From the NCBI GenBank assembly GCA_022844525.1, contig JALHLO010000001.1, positions 10,394-58,185 on the forward strand: a stretch of DNA of 47,792 nucleotides, read 5' to 3'. Both the position numbers and the translations under genes were made by a program. The notes under the pieces are model-generated. The model made no database searches. It was not told the DNA's origin and saw nothing but the letters and a program-made list of their open reading frames with translations. Origin of the DNA: Ramlibacter sp. (GTDB lineage Bacteria; Pseudomonadota; Gammaproteobacteria; Burkholderiales; Burkholderiaceae_C). Position 1 is the stretch's first letter. Every line of letters starts with the position of its first letter. Below are positions 25,878-35,504 of the stretch, piece after piece.

Positions 25878-26453
25878 ATGCAGATTCTCCAGCGCGCCGC
25901 GGCGCTCCTGGCGCTCGCCCTGCTCACCGCCTGCTCCAGCATCGAGAAGGTGACCGATTTCGAGAACCGCTCGCTCGCCTACGGGTGGGTCGACATCAAG
26001 GACATCGAGATCAACCACGTCAGTTCGATCTACATCCAGCAGTACCGCCCCAAGACCGACTCGCCCTACTACACGACGGGCCTCAGGAAGTTCAAGGACG
26101 GCATCCTGTTCTGGTCGATGGCCCTGCCCAACGGGTCGCACAAGCTGGACACCATCAAGGGCCAGTCCTGCCTGGGCATCCTGTGCAGCAACACCCTCTA
26201 CACCTACAACTTCGGCAAGCAGGGCGACGAAGTGGGCGCGCTGGTCATCAAGGCCCCGGGCGTCTACCACCTCGGCGCGTACAAGATGAAGAACCACAAG
26301 ACCGGCTGGCTGGAGGAATCGAAGTTCCAGGTGCAGCCGGCGACCAACGCCCCCAGCCGGCGCGAGATGCTGGAGGAGATCCTGAAGGACGATGAAACGA
26401 AGGAAACGCCGATCATCGTGGAACGCATCAAGCGTGAACTGGCGCGCATGTGA
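25878..26453 (+). CDS. Lipoprotein of unknown function
   Basis: The 191-residue protein has a signal peptide with a lipobox (LALALLTACSS), so it should be lipid-anchored, probably at the outer membrane facing the periplasm. The mature part is beta-rich (SLAYGWVDIKDIEINHVSSIYIQQYRP, YNFGKQGDEVGALVIKAPGVYHLGAYKMKNHKTGW). I recognise no named family. The downstream gene starts within its stop codon (TGATG), and encodes a second lipoprotein with a comparable beta-rich pattern, so the two probably act together. Confidence 0.85.
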   Translation: MQILQRAAALLALALLTACSSIEKVTDFENRSLAYGWVDIKDIEINHVSSIYIQQYRPKTDSPYYTTGLRKFKDGILFWSMALPNGSHKLDTIKGQSCLGILCSNTLYTYNFGKQGDEVGALVIKAPGVYHLGAYKMKNHKTGWLEESKFQVQPATNAPSRREMLEEILKDDETKETPIIVERIKRELARM

Positions 26454-27082
26454 TGAACAAGCTGCTCGCACTCCTGTTCCCGCTCCTGCTGCTGCAGGCC
26501 TGCGCGGTTCCGCAGGCACTGCCACAGGCGACCGACCTGAAGGCCGCCGAGGGCGAAGTGGTGGTGATCGGCAAGATGGAACTGGTGCCGCCGCTCGAAC
26601 CCGGCGAGCAGAAGTCGCACTGGAACGTGATCGGCGAAAAGCGCATGTTCCGCATCTGGATGGCGACCGGCCCCGCCTTCAAGCCGGTGCACACGGGCCA
26701 GGTGCGGGCCTCCGAGTTCCAGAGCAGCCTGGAGGCCGACTGGGGCACGCCCTTCATGGTGAAGATGCCGCGGCAGCGGACCTACCTGAACGGCGGCCTG
26801 ACCTTCCTCGACGGCCTGAAGAACGAGAAGCTCTGGTTTCCCGGGGGCTACTACTTCGACGTGCCCGCCGGCGCCAGGGCGGTCTACATCGGCACGCTGC
26901 GCTTCCACCGCAACGACTTCAACGCGATCACGCGGGTGGAGGTCGTCGACGAGCGCAAGGACATCCCGGGGGTGCTGAAGTCGGGCGCGGCCACCGAGGT
27001 GCGCCCGTCCCTGCTCAAGCGCGCGGTCCCCGCGGGTGGTGGCCGCATCGCCGCGGCCGATCGGGACGCCATCGCCAGGTAG
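26453..27082 (+). CDS. Lipoprotein of unknown function
   Basis: A 209-residue lipoprotein with MNKLLALLFPLLLLQACAVP, where LLQACA is the lipobox. The mature part has a beta-rich segment (EGEVVVIGKMELVPPLEPGEQ) and an internal region (LWFPGGYYFDVPAGARAVYIGTLRFHRNDFNAITRVEVVDE) that resembles parts of the upstream lipoprotein in layout. Family unknown. The start overlaps the previous stop codon by 1 bp; a GTG one codon earlier is an alternative. Its C-terminus is arginine- and alanine-rich and possibly disordered. Confidence 0.82.
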   Translation: MNKLLALLFPLLLLQACAVPQALPQATDLKAAEGEVVVIGKMELVPPLEPGEQKSHWNVIGEKRMFRIWMATGPAFKPVHTGQVRASEFQSSLEADWGTPFMVKMPRQRTYLNGGLTFLDGLKNEKLWFPGGYYFDVPAGARAVYIGTLRFHRNDFNAITRVEVVDERKDIPGVLKSGAATEVRPSLLKRAVPAGGGRIAAADRDAIAR

Positions 27083-27122
27083 GCCGGCAACGGACGCCTC
27101 GGCACAGCGCCGTCAGCCGGCC
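27082..27122. terminator. Possible bidirectional hairpin between convergent genes
   Basis: GGCCGGC (27082-27088) pairs with GCCGGCC (27116-27122), and ACGG inside pairs with CCGT. It spans the gap between the lipoprotein gene and marC. There is no T-run, so function is inferred from position only. Confidence 0.4.
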
Positions 27123-27754
27123 ACGCGCCCCAGGATGGGAAACAGCTTGCCCAGGCCCTCGGCCATCACCTCCACGGCCAGCGCGGCGAGGATCAGCCCC
27201 ATCAGCCGGGTCAGCACGTTGATGCCGGTCTGCCCCAGCACCCGCGCGATCGGGTGCGCCAGGGCGAAGCTCACCGCCGTCACCAGCGCGATCACCACGC
27301 CGTAGGCCACCAGCGTGGCGAGTTCCAGCGCGTTGTGGGCGCGGTCGGCGTAGATCACCACCGTGGACATGGTGGCCGGGCCGGTCAGCAGCGGGATCGT
27401 CAGCGGCACGACCGCGATGCTGTTGCCCATGGCCGCCTTCTCCGCGCCGGCTTCCATCTCGTTGCTGGAGGGCTTGGCTTCGGCCGGCTTGGCGTTGAGC
27501 ATGTTCAGCGCGCTGGTGAGCAGCAGCATGCCCCCGCCCACCTGGAAACTGGCCAGCGAGATGCCGAAGAACTCGAGGATGCGGATGCCCAGCAGCGCGC
27601 AGGCCGCGATCACCACGAAGGTCGTGATCGACGCGACCACCACGGTGTGCCGCCGCTGCGCCGGCGAGAACCCCTGCGTGTAGTAGATGAAGAAGGGGAT
27701 GATCGCCGGCGGGTTGACGATGGCCAGCAGCGTGATCAGCGGCTTGAACTCCAT
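27113..27754 (-). CDS. MarC-family integral membrane protein
   Basis: A 213-residue protein with six hydrophobic segments and the MarC family pattern: LLAIVNPPAIIPFFIYYTQGFS at the start, VGGGMLLLTSALNMLN, the VVPLTIPLLTGPATMSTVVIYA signature, and LTRLMGLILAALAVEVMAEGL at the end. MarC proteins resemble small-molecule exporters, but their substrate is not established. The start overlaps the maoC stop codon by ATGA, so it is translated in the SDR-maoC-marC operon. Confidence 0.9.
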   Translation of the reverse strand: MEFKPLITLLAIVNPPAIIPFFIYYTQGFSPAQRRHTVVVASITTFVVIAACALLGIRILEFFGISLASFQVGGGMLLLTSALNMLNAKPAEAKPSSNEMEAGAEKAAMGNSIAVVPLTIPLLTGPATMSTVVIYADRAHNALELATLVAYGVVIALVTAVSFALAHPIARVLGQTGINVLTRLMGLILAALAVEVMAEGLGKLFPILGRVAG

Positions 27755-28254
27755 CAGGCGGCCGCGCGTTGCGCGTCCAGCTGCGCCAGCTCCTCGGGGG
27801 TCGCGGCATGGCGCCGGCCGAAGAAGCCGTAGCCGTCCATCTCGAGCACCTTGACGCCGTCCTGGTTGAACAGCTCCCAGCGCGAGCGGACCATGCCGGT
27901 GTCGGGGCGCTTGCGCAGCGCGCGCGACTCCAGGATGGTGTGCCGCAGCGAAAGCCGGTCGCCGGGAAACACCGGCTTGAGCCACTTCAGGCTTTCCAGT
28001 CCCGGCGAGCCCAGGCTGGAGGAGTCCTTCAGCATGTGGTCCACGGTCAGGCGCATCGCCAGCGCGCAGGTCTGCCAGCCGCTGGCGCACAGGCCGCCGA
28101 ACAGGGAGCGGCGGCCGGCCTCCTCGTCGAGGTGGAAGGGCTGCGGGTCGTACTTGCCCGCGAACTCCTTGATCTCGGCGGCGCTCACCGAGGTGGTGCC
28201 CAGCTCGCGCACCGAGCCGGGCTGCAGGTCTTCCCAGTAGATCGTGATCGCCAT
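27754..28254 (-). CDS. MaoC-like hot-dog dehydratase
   Basis: A 166-residue enoyl-CoA hydratase-like protein. The catalytic motif of R-specific hydratases is KYDPQPFHLDEEAG, with Asp36 and His41 as the expected catalytic pair. It then has the long hot-dog helix region (SGWQTCALAMRLTVDHML) and GDRLSLRHTILESR. Such enzymes hydrate trans-2-enoyl-CoA or act on related acyl-CoA or thioester intermediates. It is translationally coupled to both the upstream SDR and the downstream marC by 1-4 bp overlaps; the SDR and MaoC could catalyse sequential steps on a hydroxyacyl intermediate. Confidence 0.9.
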   Translation of the reverse strand: MAITIYWEDLQPGSVRELGTTSVSAAEIKEFAGKYDPQPFHLDEEAGRRSLFGGLCASGWQTCALAMRLTVDHMLKDSSSLGSPGLESLKWLKPVFPGDRLSLRHTILESRALRKRPDTGMVRSRWELFNQDGVKVLEMDGYGFFGRRHAATPEELAQLDAQRAAA

Positions 28255-29000
28255 CAGCGGCCCCCGGACACTTCGATCAGCGACATGGTCGTGTAGCTCG
28301 CCTCGGGCGACAGCAGCCAGACGATGGCCTGGGCCACTTCCTCGGCGCTGCCGCCGCGCTGCATCGGCACCTGGTGCGCGAGCTCGCGCACGCGGTTCGG
28401 CAGGCCGCCGGAGGCGTGGATGTCGGTCTCGATCAGGCCGGGGCGGACCGCGTTGACGCGGATGCCTTCGGCCGCGACTTCCTTGGCCAGGCCGATGGTG
28501 AAGGCGTCGATCGCGCCCTTGGACGCGGCGTAGTCGACGTACTGGCCGGGCGCGCCCAGGCGGGCGGCGGCGCTCGACACGTTGACGATCGCGCCGCCCT
28601 TGCCGCCGTGGCGCGTGCTCATGCGCTTGATGGCCTCGCGCGCGCAGACGATGCTGCCGATCACGTTGACGTCCATCATGCGCTTGAGGCGCTCGACGCT
28701 CATGTCCTCGACGCGCGAGGTGCGGTCGACGATGCCCGCGTTGTTCACCAGGGCGGTGAGGCGGCCCAGCTTGTCGTCCACTTCGCGAAAGAGCTGGAGC
28801 ACCTGCGCCTCGTCGGCGACGTCGCCCTGCAGCGCGAGGGCCTGGCCGCCCGCGGCGCGGATCGCGTGCACCACCGCTTCGGCCGCGGCCGCGTTGCGCG
28901 TGTAATTCACCGCCACCGCGAAACCCTTGCGCGCGGCCAGCACCGCCGTCGCGGCGCCGATCCCCCGGCTGCCGCCGGTGACCAACAGAACTTCGTCCAC
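28254..29000 (-). CDS. Short-chain dehydrogenase/reductase
   Basis: A 248-residue SDR of the FabG-like classical type that would use NAD(P)H. The cofactor loop is TGGSRGIG (residues 8-15), NNAG follows, and the catalytic serine and the YAASK (Tyr/Lys) motif are in VNVSSAAARLGAPGQYVDYAASKGA. The C-terminal SLIEVSGGR is typical. The reduced substrate is not predictable. A GTG at 29000 with a GGGAATCCC region is the start. Coupled to maoC. Confidence 0.92.
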   Translation of the reverse strand: MDEVLLVTGGSRGIGAATAVLAARKGFAVAVNYTRNAAAAEAVVHAIRAAGGQALALQGDVADEAQVLQLFREVDDKLGRLTALVNNAGIVDRTSRVEDMSVERLKRMMDVNVIGSIVCAREAIKRMSTRHGGKGGAIVNVSSAAARLGAPGQYVDYAASKGAIDAFTIGLAKEVAAEGIRVNAVRPGLIETDIHASGGLPNRVRELAHQVPMQRGGSAEEVAQAIVWLLSPEASYTTMSLIEVSGGR

Positions 29001-29117
29001 GGGATTCCCTCCACGGCCGCGCTGCGGCCAGCACCGATTAGAACAAAAGCCCCGGATTGACGCCGCCAGCCCGGATGAGGGAAGCTCGCCCCCTGCATTC
29101 AACCAGGAGACCTGTAC

Positions 29118-29801
29118 GTGGGCCAATTCACAGACCTCAAGGCTGCCGACGGCAAAGCCATTCCCGCCTACGTGGCGCAACCGAAGGGCAAGGCCAGGGG
29201 CGGGATCGTCGTGATCCAGGAGATCTTCGGCGTGAACTCGCACATCCGCTCGGTGGCCGACGGCTACGCGGCCGATGGCTACCTGGCCGTGGCGCCGGCG
29301 ATCTTCCACCGCGTGAAGCCGGACGTCGAGCTCGGCTACGAACAGGACGACATGACCGCCGGCATGGCGCTCAAGAGCGCGGTCGAAGCGCTGCCCGCGC
29401 CCGGCGTGATGCAGGACATCCAGGCCGCCATTCAGCACGCGTCGCAGGCCGGCAAGGTCGGCATCGTCGGTTTCTGCTACGGCGGCCTGCTGACCTGGCG
29501 CTCGGCCTGCGCGCTCGACGGCCTGAGCGCCGCGGTGCCCTACTACGGCGGCGGCGTGACCACGCCCGACGAGATCGCGCGCAAGCCGAAGTGCCCGGTG
29601 CTGGCGCACTTCGGCGACCAGGACCACTGGATCCCGCTGGACAGCGTCGAGGCGTTCAAGAAGGCGCACCCCGAGGTGGAGGTGCACGTGTACCACGCCA
29701 ACCACGGCTTCAATTGCGACCAGCGCGGCTCCTGGAACGCGGAGGCGGCCAGGCTCGCGCGCGAGCGCACGCTGGCGTTCTTCGCGAAGCACGTCGGCTG
29801 A
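29118..29801 (+). CDS. Dienelactone hydrolase family protein
   Basis: A 227-residue alpha/beta hydrolase. The triad is Cys120 in GFCYGG, Asp169 in FGDQDHW and His196 in ANHGF, the cysteine version typical of dienelactone hydrolases that open carboxymethylenebutenolide in chlorocatechol breakdown. No chlorocatechol genes are adjacent, so the real substrate may be another lactone or ester. GTG start, with an AGGAG ribosome binding site 8 nt upstream. The next gene starts within its stop codon. Confidence 0.92.
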   Translation: MGQFTDLKAADGKAIPAYVAQPKGKARGGIVVIQEIFGVNSHIRSVADGYAADGYLAVAPAIFHRVKPDVELGYEQDDMTAGMALKSAVEALPAPGVMQDIQAAIQHASQAGKVGIVGFCYGGLLTWRSACALDGLSAAVPYYGGGVTTPDEIARKPKCPVLAHFGDQDHWIPLDSVEAFKKAHPEVEVHVYHANHGFNCDQRGSWNAEAARLARERTLAFFAKHVG

Positions 29802-30685
29802 TGCGGCGCTGGCTGGCCCTTGCGGCGTTCGCGGCCACGGCGGCCACGGCGGCCACGGCCGCCGACTACAGCGGCCCCCTGTTCGACGCGCACCTGCACT
29901 ACAACGAGGAAGCCTTCAACGGCAGCGAGGGCCCGCACCCGCTGGCCGACGTGCTCGCGCGCATGCAGCGCAACGGCGTGCGCGCGATCATCGCCAACTC
30001 GCGGCCGAACGACGGCACCCGGTCGCTCGCGCAGGCACCGCAGACGCGGCAGGCGGGCGTGACGGTGGTGCCGTTCGTGCGGCTGTACCGCAACCGCGCG
30101 GACTACACGGGCTGGTTCCGCGACGAGAGCATCTACGAGATGGTTCAGGCCGAACTGGCGCGCGGTACCGCGGCCGGTCCCTACCGCGGCCTGGGCGAGT
30201 TCCACCTGTACGAGTCGGCCAACGCGAACGCTCCGGTGGCGCGCAAGCTGATGGCGCTGGCCGAGGAGAAGGACCTCGCCGTGCTGGCGCACGTGGACGA
30301 CGAGGCCGTCGACCTGCTGATGGCCGCGACGCCGTCGAAGGGCGCCAGGGTGCGGCTGATCTGGGCGCACACCGGCATCGGCGGCGCGCCGGTCGCGCGG
30401 GTCGACCAGCTGATGGCGAAGTACCCGCGGCTGGTCGGCGAGCTCTCCTACCGGCCGGGGCTCACCTGCGAAGGCGGCAAGCTGTGCCCGGAATGGCGGC
30501 AGCTGCTCCTGAAGTACCCCACGCGCTTCGTGGTCGGCTCCGACACCTGGATCAACCAGCGCTGGCAGTACTACGACGCCACGATGAAAGGCTACCGCAC
30601 CTGGCTGGGCGACCTGCCGCCGGACGTGGCGCGGCGCATTGCCTGGGACAACGGCGCATCGCTCTTCGGACTCAGGCAACCATGA
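29801..30685 (+). CDS. Exported amidohydrolase-superfamily protein
   Basis: A 294-residue protein with a Sec-type signal ([25 protein letters not shown]). The mature part is a metal-dependent TIM-barrel hydrolase: [12 protein letters not shown] carries the HxH metal motif, GEFHLYES and LAHVDDEAV add histidines, IWAHTGIGG and [11 protein letters not shown] supply the later histidine and aspartate. The substrate is unknown; such proteins often act on lactones or carboxylates. The signal contains three copies of a 9-bp repeat (AAT codon triplets), see findings. Translationally coupled to the dienelactone hydrolase gene, suggesting linked functions. Confidence 0.85.
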   Translation: MRRWLALAAFAATAATAATAADYSGPLFDAHLHYNEEAFNGSEGPHPLADVLARMQRNGVRAIIANSRPNDGTRSLAQAPQTRQAGVTVVPFVRLYRNRADYTGWFRDESIYEMVQAELARGTAAGPYRGLGEFHLYESANANAPVARKLMALAEEKDLAVLAHVDDEAVDLLMAATPSKGARVRLIWAHTGIGGAPVARVDQLMAKYPRLVGELSYRPGLTCEGGKLCPEWRQLLLKYPTRFVVGSDTWINQRWQYYDATMKGYRTWLGDLPPDVARRIAWDNGASLFGLRQP

Positions 30686-30773
30686 GCGCCGCACGGCCGC
30701 CCGAAGGCGCTCGCCCCCTGCGCTTGCGGAGGGGGGAGGAGCAGTCCGCGTAGCGGACAATCCTGGGGGAGGA
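30682..30773 (+). repeat. 92-bp structured repeat, copy 1
   Basis: This 92-bp element is identical to the one at 44349-44440 apart from six substitutions and no gaps. It begins at the ATGA that overlaps the preceding stop codon and ends with GGGGGAGGA, the ribosome binding site of the GST gene. It can form GCGCC/GGCGC, CCCCCT/AGGGGG-type and GTCCGC/GCGGAC hairpins. It also encodes a short reading frame starting [19 protein letters not shown]. Confidence 0.9.
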
Positions 30774-30778
30774 AATCA

Positions 30779-31429
30779 ATGATCCAGTTGCATTACTACC
30801 CCAGCACGGCGGCGATGATCCCGCACATCGTGCTGGAGGAGCTGGGCGTGCCCTACTGGCGCGTGCTGGTGGACCGCTCGCAGAACCGGCACAAGGAGCC
30901 GGCCTACCTGAAGCTCAATCCCAACGGCCTGATCCCGGTTCTGACCGACGGCGACTTCGTGTTGTACGAGACGGCGGCGATCGTGCTGCACCTGTGCGAC
31001 ACCCACCCGGCCGCGCGGCTGGCGCCGGACATCGGCACCCAGGCGCGGGCCCACTTCTACAAGTGGCTGATGTGGTGCACGAACACGCTGCAGGCCACGC
31101 TGATCGTCTACTTCTATCCCGAGCGCTGGGTCAGGGAAGGCAACGCCGAAGGCGCGGCCGAAGTGAAGGCGAAGGCGCAGGAGAAGGTCGGCGGCCTGCT
31201 GGACCAGCTCGATGCGCTGGTCGCGCAGAACGGCGGACCCTGGGTGTTCGGCCAGGAATACAGCGCGCTCGATGCCTACGTGTTCACGCTGTGCCGCTGG
31301 ACGCGCAACTTCCCGCAAGGCAAGGCGCGCGAGCGTGCCCATCTCGGGCCCTACCTGCAGCGCATGAGCGAGCGGCCGGCGGTGCAGCGCGTGTTCGCCG
31401 CCGAGAAGCTGTCAGCGCCCTTCTTCTAG
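30779..31429 (+). CDS. Glutathione S-transferase family protein
   Basis: A 216-residue two-domain protein. The N-terminal thioredoxin-like domain has MIQLHYYPSTAAMIPHIVLEELGVPYW and the NPNGLIPVLTDGDFVLYETAAIVLHLCD motif with the glutathione-binding VLYETAAI; the C-terminal domain is all-alpha. It conjugates glutathione to electrophiles or takes part in redox repair; the substrate is unknown. It follows the 92-bp element, whose last bases are its ribosome binding site. The 3' end overlaps the convergent DUF72 gene by 18 bp. Confidence 0.9.
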   Translation: MIQLHYYPSTAAMIPHIVLEELGVPYWRVLVDRSQNRHKEPAYLKLNPNGLIPVLTDGDFVLYETAAIVLHLCDTHPAARLAPDIGTQARAHFYKWLMWCTNTLQATLIVYFYPERWVREGNAEGAAEVKAKAQEKVGGLLDQLDALVAQNGGPWVFGQEYSALDAYVFTLCRWTRNFPQGKARERAHLGPYLQRMSERPAVQRVFAAEKLSAPFF

Positions 31430-32140
31430 CAGCCGCAGCAGGTCCAGCGCATTGCCGGCCGCGGCGCCGGAGGCGGTGTTGTCGAAGATGCACCAGATTT
31501 CGGCGCCTTCGCGCGCGGCGATCCGCATGCGGTCCGCGAGTGCGCGCAGCACTTCGGGTTCGTAGGAGGAGTAGTAGACCCGCGGCGAACCGTGCAGCCG
31601 CAGGTACACCCGTTCCGTCCAGCCGCCCGGCCAGCGCCCCGCATCGTGCCGCACCGGGTCGGCCAGCACGCGGGCGATCTGCAGGTCGCGCAGCAGGCCG
31701 TCGGCCTGCGGTTCGAACCAGGAAGCGTGGCGCGGCTCCAGCGCCAGCGCACCGGCGAAGCGCTCGCGCAGCAGTTCGAGGAAGGGCGCGGCGACGGCCT
31801 CCTCGAACGCGAAGCTCGGCGGCAGCTGGACCAGCAGGCAGGCGAGCTTGTCGCCCAGTCCGCCGGCCTGGGCGAGGAAGTCGCCCAGCAGCTCCTCGCA
31901 ACCGGCCAGCCTGCGCTCGTGCGTGATGGGTTTCGGCAGCTTGGCGCAGAAGCGGAAGCCCTCCGGCACGGCCACCGCCCACTTTTCGTACATCGAACGC
32001 TGGTGCGGCCGGTGGAACGAGGAGTTGATCTCCGCCACCGGAAAGCGCGTGGCATAGCGCGCGAGATGGCTGCCGCCCTCGCCGAAGTCGTCTTGCACGG
32101 CGCGCGGCAGGCTCCACCCGGCGGTGCCGACCCCGATCAC
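31412..32140 (-). CDS. DUF72 family protein
   Basis: A 242-residue protein of the DUF72 (YecE-like) TIM-barrel family: IGVGTAGWSLPRAVQDDFGEGGSHLARYATRFPVAEINSSFHR, then WAVAVPEGFRFCAKLPKPITHER and EPRHASWF. The family has no established activity. A GTG start at 32140 overlaps the corA stop codon (GTGA), so the two genes are co-translated. Its 3' end overlaps the GST gene by 18 bp on the other strand. Confidence 0.92.
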   Translation of the reverse strand: MIGVGTAGWSLPRAVQDDFGEGGSHLARYATRFPVAEINSSFHRPHQRSMYEKWAVAVPEGFRFCAKLPKPITHERRLAGCEELLGDFLAQAGGLGDKLACLLVQLPPSFAFEEAVAAPFLELLRERFAGALALEPRHASWFEPQADGLLRDLQIARVLADPVRHDAGRWPGGWTERVYLRLHGSPRVYYSSYEPEVLRALADRMRIAAREGAEIWCIFDNTASGAAAGNALDLLRLLEEGR

Positions 32141-33240
32141 CGCGTGCGCGCCAGGTAGCGCTTGCGCCAGAACACCACGCCCAGGCCGACCGCGATCAGG
32201 CCCATCATGCCCAGCGTCCACCAGAAGCCGGTGGCCGCGTGGATCAGCGGCACGAACTCGAAGTTCATGCCGAACACGCCGGCGATCAGGTTCAGCGGCA
32301 GGAAGATGGCGGTCAGCGCGGTGAGCGTGCGCATGATCTCGTTGGTGCGATGGCCGAGCGCGGAAAAGTGGATCTGCACCGCCGTCTCCGCGCCGTGCTC
32401 CATGCGGCGCACGTGGTGCACCACGCGCTCGATGTGTTCCACCACGTCGCGCGCGCGGGCCATGAGGCCGTCGCGTTCGGCCTGCGTCATCCAGGGCGCG
32501 GGCTGCTCCTGCTGGCCGTCCAGCCATTCCTGCATGGCGTCGTTCTGCTCCTCGCACAGGTCTTCCAGCGTGTGCAGTGCATTGCGCGCCGACATCAGCG
32601 CGCCCCAGTCGGCGGCGCGGCTGCGCGCCCCCAGCAGGGCGTGCTGCCAGTGGTCCAGCTCGGCGTTCAGCACCTTGCGCAGTTCCAGGTAGCTGTCCAC
32701 CATCATGTTGATCACGCGCAGCATCAGGTCCGCCGGGCTGCCGGGCAGGCGCGTGCGCGCGACCGCCGTCACGCCTTCGCTCTGCACGACTTCGCCGAGG
32801 TAGCGCTGGATGAAGGTGCGCGCGGCCTGGCAGCCCCCGGGGTGCACGCTGATCAGCAAGCGGTCGAACACGGCGAAGCCGATGGCACGGGTGCGGATGC
32901 GACCGAAGGTGGCCAGCGGCCGGTCCGCCTCGCCGGTGTCGTCCTCGTCGCCGAGCTCGATGCGCACCTCGTCCTCGGTGGCCAGCCGGCGGAAGATCAC
33001 CAGGTCGTAGACCGAGGTGTAGTCGTAGTGCGAGGGGTGCGAGCGGTTGCCCAGGTCCTTCAGGTGCAGGTCGAGGATCGCCGAGCCGCCCAGGTTCTGC
33101 GCGGCCTGCTGCAGTTGCGGCAGTGCCGACTGCAGCTCCTCGCGCTCCAGGTAGATCCAGACGAAGCCGCCTTCGGGCACCTTCGGCGGCGCCTGCTCCA
33201 GGAAGCGCAGCGTGCCGGCGCCGAACTCGACGATCTGCAC
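32137..33240 (-). CDS. CorA-family divalent metal ion transporter
   Basis: A 367-residue membrane channel for Mg2+ or related divalent ions. The long acidic cytoplasmic domain (residues 1-290) precedes two C-terminal membrane helices; the pore signature GMN is present in IAGVFGMNFEFVP. The N-terminal part has acidic clusters (ELGDEDDTGEADRP). ZntB-like zinc export is an alternative within the same family. GTG start. It is 10 bp downstream of hemB on the same strand. Confidence 0.92.
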   Translation of the reverse strand: MQIVEFGAGTLRFLEQAPPKVPEGGFVWIYLEREELQSALPQLQQAAQNLGGSAILDLHLKDLGNRSHPSHYDYTSVYDLVIFRRLATEDEVRIELGDEDDTGEADRPLATFGRIRTRAIGFAVFDRLLISVHPGGCQAARTFIQRYLGEVVQSEGVTAVARTRLPGSPADLMLRVINMMVDSYLELRKVLNAELDHWQHALLGARSRAADWGALMSARNALHTLEDLCEEQNDAMQEWLDGQQEQPAPWMTQAERDGLMARARDVVEHIERVVHHVRRMEHGAETAVQIHFSALGHRTNEIMRTLTALTAIFLPLNLIAGVFGMNFEFVPLIHAATGFWWTLGMMGLIAVGLGVVFWRKRYLARTR

Positions 33241-33250
33241 GCGGCCTGCC

Positions 33251-34303
<1,053 letters not shown>

Positions 34304-34309
34304 TTAAGC

Positions 34310-34338
34310 TTGAAAGCTCTGCCGGGGACTGTTAAATT
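34310..34338 (+). promoter_or_regulatory. Promoter for the candidate small RNA
   Basis: TTGAAA (34310-34315), a 17-nt spacer and TAAATT (34333-34338) point to transcription on the plus strand, starting near 34345. No coding gene follows before the terminator at 34447. Confidence 0.6.
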
Positions 34339-34344
34339 AGCTCC

Positions 34345-34447
34345 GGGCGGCTTGCCGCTCCCCGCTTTTCCTCCCTGAGCGGGCGCCTTGATGTGTGACA
34401 GCAAAAAGGCTTCTGACCCCGGCTCCCAGGAGCCGGGGCTTTTTTTT
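34345..34447 (+). ncRNA. Candidate small non-coding RNA
   Basis: Between hemB and the universal stress gene, a promoter and a strong terminator bracket about 100 nt on the plus strand with no plausible gene inside; a short frame at 34391 beginning MCDSKK runs through the terminator. The stem region GGGCGGCTTGCCGC and the terminator hairpin add structure. I do not recognise the RNA family. Confidence 0.55.
34417..34447 (+). terminator. Strong rho-independent terminator
   Basis: CCCCGGCTC, loop CCAG, GAGCCGGGG and then C and eight T residues on the plus strand. On the minus strand the T-run is 8 nt further, so it acts mainly on plus-strand transcripts, which makes it the end of the candidate RNA rather than of the adjacent stress gene. 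Confidence 0.92.
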
Positions 34448-34484
34448 GGTTCTTCACCATTTCCGGGAAGGTCCGGAGGGTCGA

Positions 34485-35396
34485 TCATGCCTGCGGGGGT
34501 GGCGGCTTCCTGTCCACCACCACCAGGGCATCGGCGGCGCACTCGCCGAGCACGCGCCGCGTCACGCTGCCCAGCAGCAGCTCCTCGGTGACGTGCGTGC
34601 CGTGCTTTCCCATCACCAGCAGCTCGTTGTGACGGTGCCTGGCGTGTTCGATGATCGCGCTGGCGGCGTCGCCGTGCTCCACCGACACCGTGCACCGGTC
34701 CCGGTCCAGCCCCGCTTGCGCCACCAGCTCGTGCAACTGCTGCAATGCGCGCTGGCGCGCCTGGCTGCGATAGCCGTTGATCACGTCCGGCGCCACGCCG
34801 GCGGTCCGCAGCATGCCCTCGAAGGGCACGTCGAAGATGTGCAGCAGTTCGATGTGGGCGTCGGGCGCGAGCTCGCGCGTCAGTTGCAGCGCCAGCACCG
34901 CGGCCGGCGAAAAGTCGACGGCCACCAGGGCGCGGCGGTACGGCCCCTGCCACGCGGTCTGCACCACCAGCACGGGACACAGGCTCTTGCGCAGCAGGCG
35001 CGAGGTGGTGGAGCCGATCAGGAGCCGGCGCAGGTGGCTGTCGCTGCGCGAGCCCACCACCACCAGGTCGGCGTCGGGCTCCGCGGTCCGGCGCGGCACC
35101 ACGGAGGTGGCGAGCCCCTCTTCCACCAGCAACTCGGGCGCCACGCCGTGGTCGCGCGCGGGGACGGCCACGAACTCCCGCAGCCGCGCGCGCGCGTTCT
35201 CCAGCACCCGGGTCGCGACCGGCACGGCCTCCTCGCCCAGCAGGTCGCGCAAGGGACCCAGGGCATCGAGGCCCAGCGCGTGCAGCACGGTGCAGCGCGC
35301 GCCGGTCAGGCGCGCCAGCGAGAAAGCGCGGTCGACGGCCTGGCGCGAAGGATCGGAGAAGTCCGTCGCGGTGAACAGGTGGCGAATCAGTGACAT
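34485..35396 (-). CDS. Tandem-domain universal stress protein
   Basis: A 303-residue protein with two UspA domains. The first begins MSLIRHLFTATDFSDPSRQAVDRA and ends with the ATP-binding loop GSRSDSHLRRLLIGSTTSRLL; the second begins ALVAVDFSPAAVLALQL and has the loop GKHGTHVTEELLLGSVTRRVL. Both keep the G-2x-G-9x-GS pattern that binds ATP in Usp proteins. It is divergent from the Mrp operon, which is followed by a second tandem Usp gene. The ATG at 35396 has an AGGAG ribosome binding site; the longer upstream frame is not used. Confidence 0.92.
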   Translation of the reverse strand: MSLIRHLFTATDFSDPSRQAVDRAFSLARLTGARCTVLHALGLDALGPLRDLLGEEAVPVATRVLENARARLREFVAVPARDHGVAPELLVEEGLATSVVPRRTAEPDADLVVVGSRSDSHLRRLLIGSTTSRLLRKSLCPVLVVQTAWQGPYRRALVAVDFSPAAVLALQLTRELAPDAHIELLHIFDVPFEGMLRTAGVAPDVINGYRSQARQRALQQLHELVAQAGLDRDRCTVSVEHGDAASAIIEHARHRHNELLVMGKHGTHVTEELLLGSVTRRVLGECAADALVVVDRKPPPPQA

Positions 35397-35490
35397 GGAG
35401 TGCTCCTGATTTCCATTCTGCCCGCTCCCGCGTCGCTGGCTGCGCGGGCGCTGGTTCGCCGCGCCCGCGCGTGCCATGCGCGTTCGTCTT

Positions 35491-35496
35491 TACACT
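35491..35496 (+). promoter_or_regulatory. Putative near-leaderless -10 box of mrpA
   Basis: TACACT lies 8 nt before the ATG at 35505. A matching TACACTCCG motif lies 6 nt before hemJ. No ribosome binding site is visible before mrpA. Confidence 0.45.
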
Positions 35497-35504
35497 CCGG
35501 CTCC

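Noticed and set aside
29830..29862. Short tandem repeats as a CRISPR or VNTR array
   Set aside because: Only three 9-bp units inside a coding signal peptide, with no spacers.
34391..34447. A small protein starting MCDSKK in the hemB-usp gap
   Set aside because: The frame runs through the terminator hairpin and T-run and has no ribosome binding site; a small RNA explains the region better.
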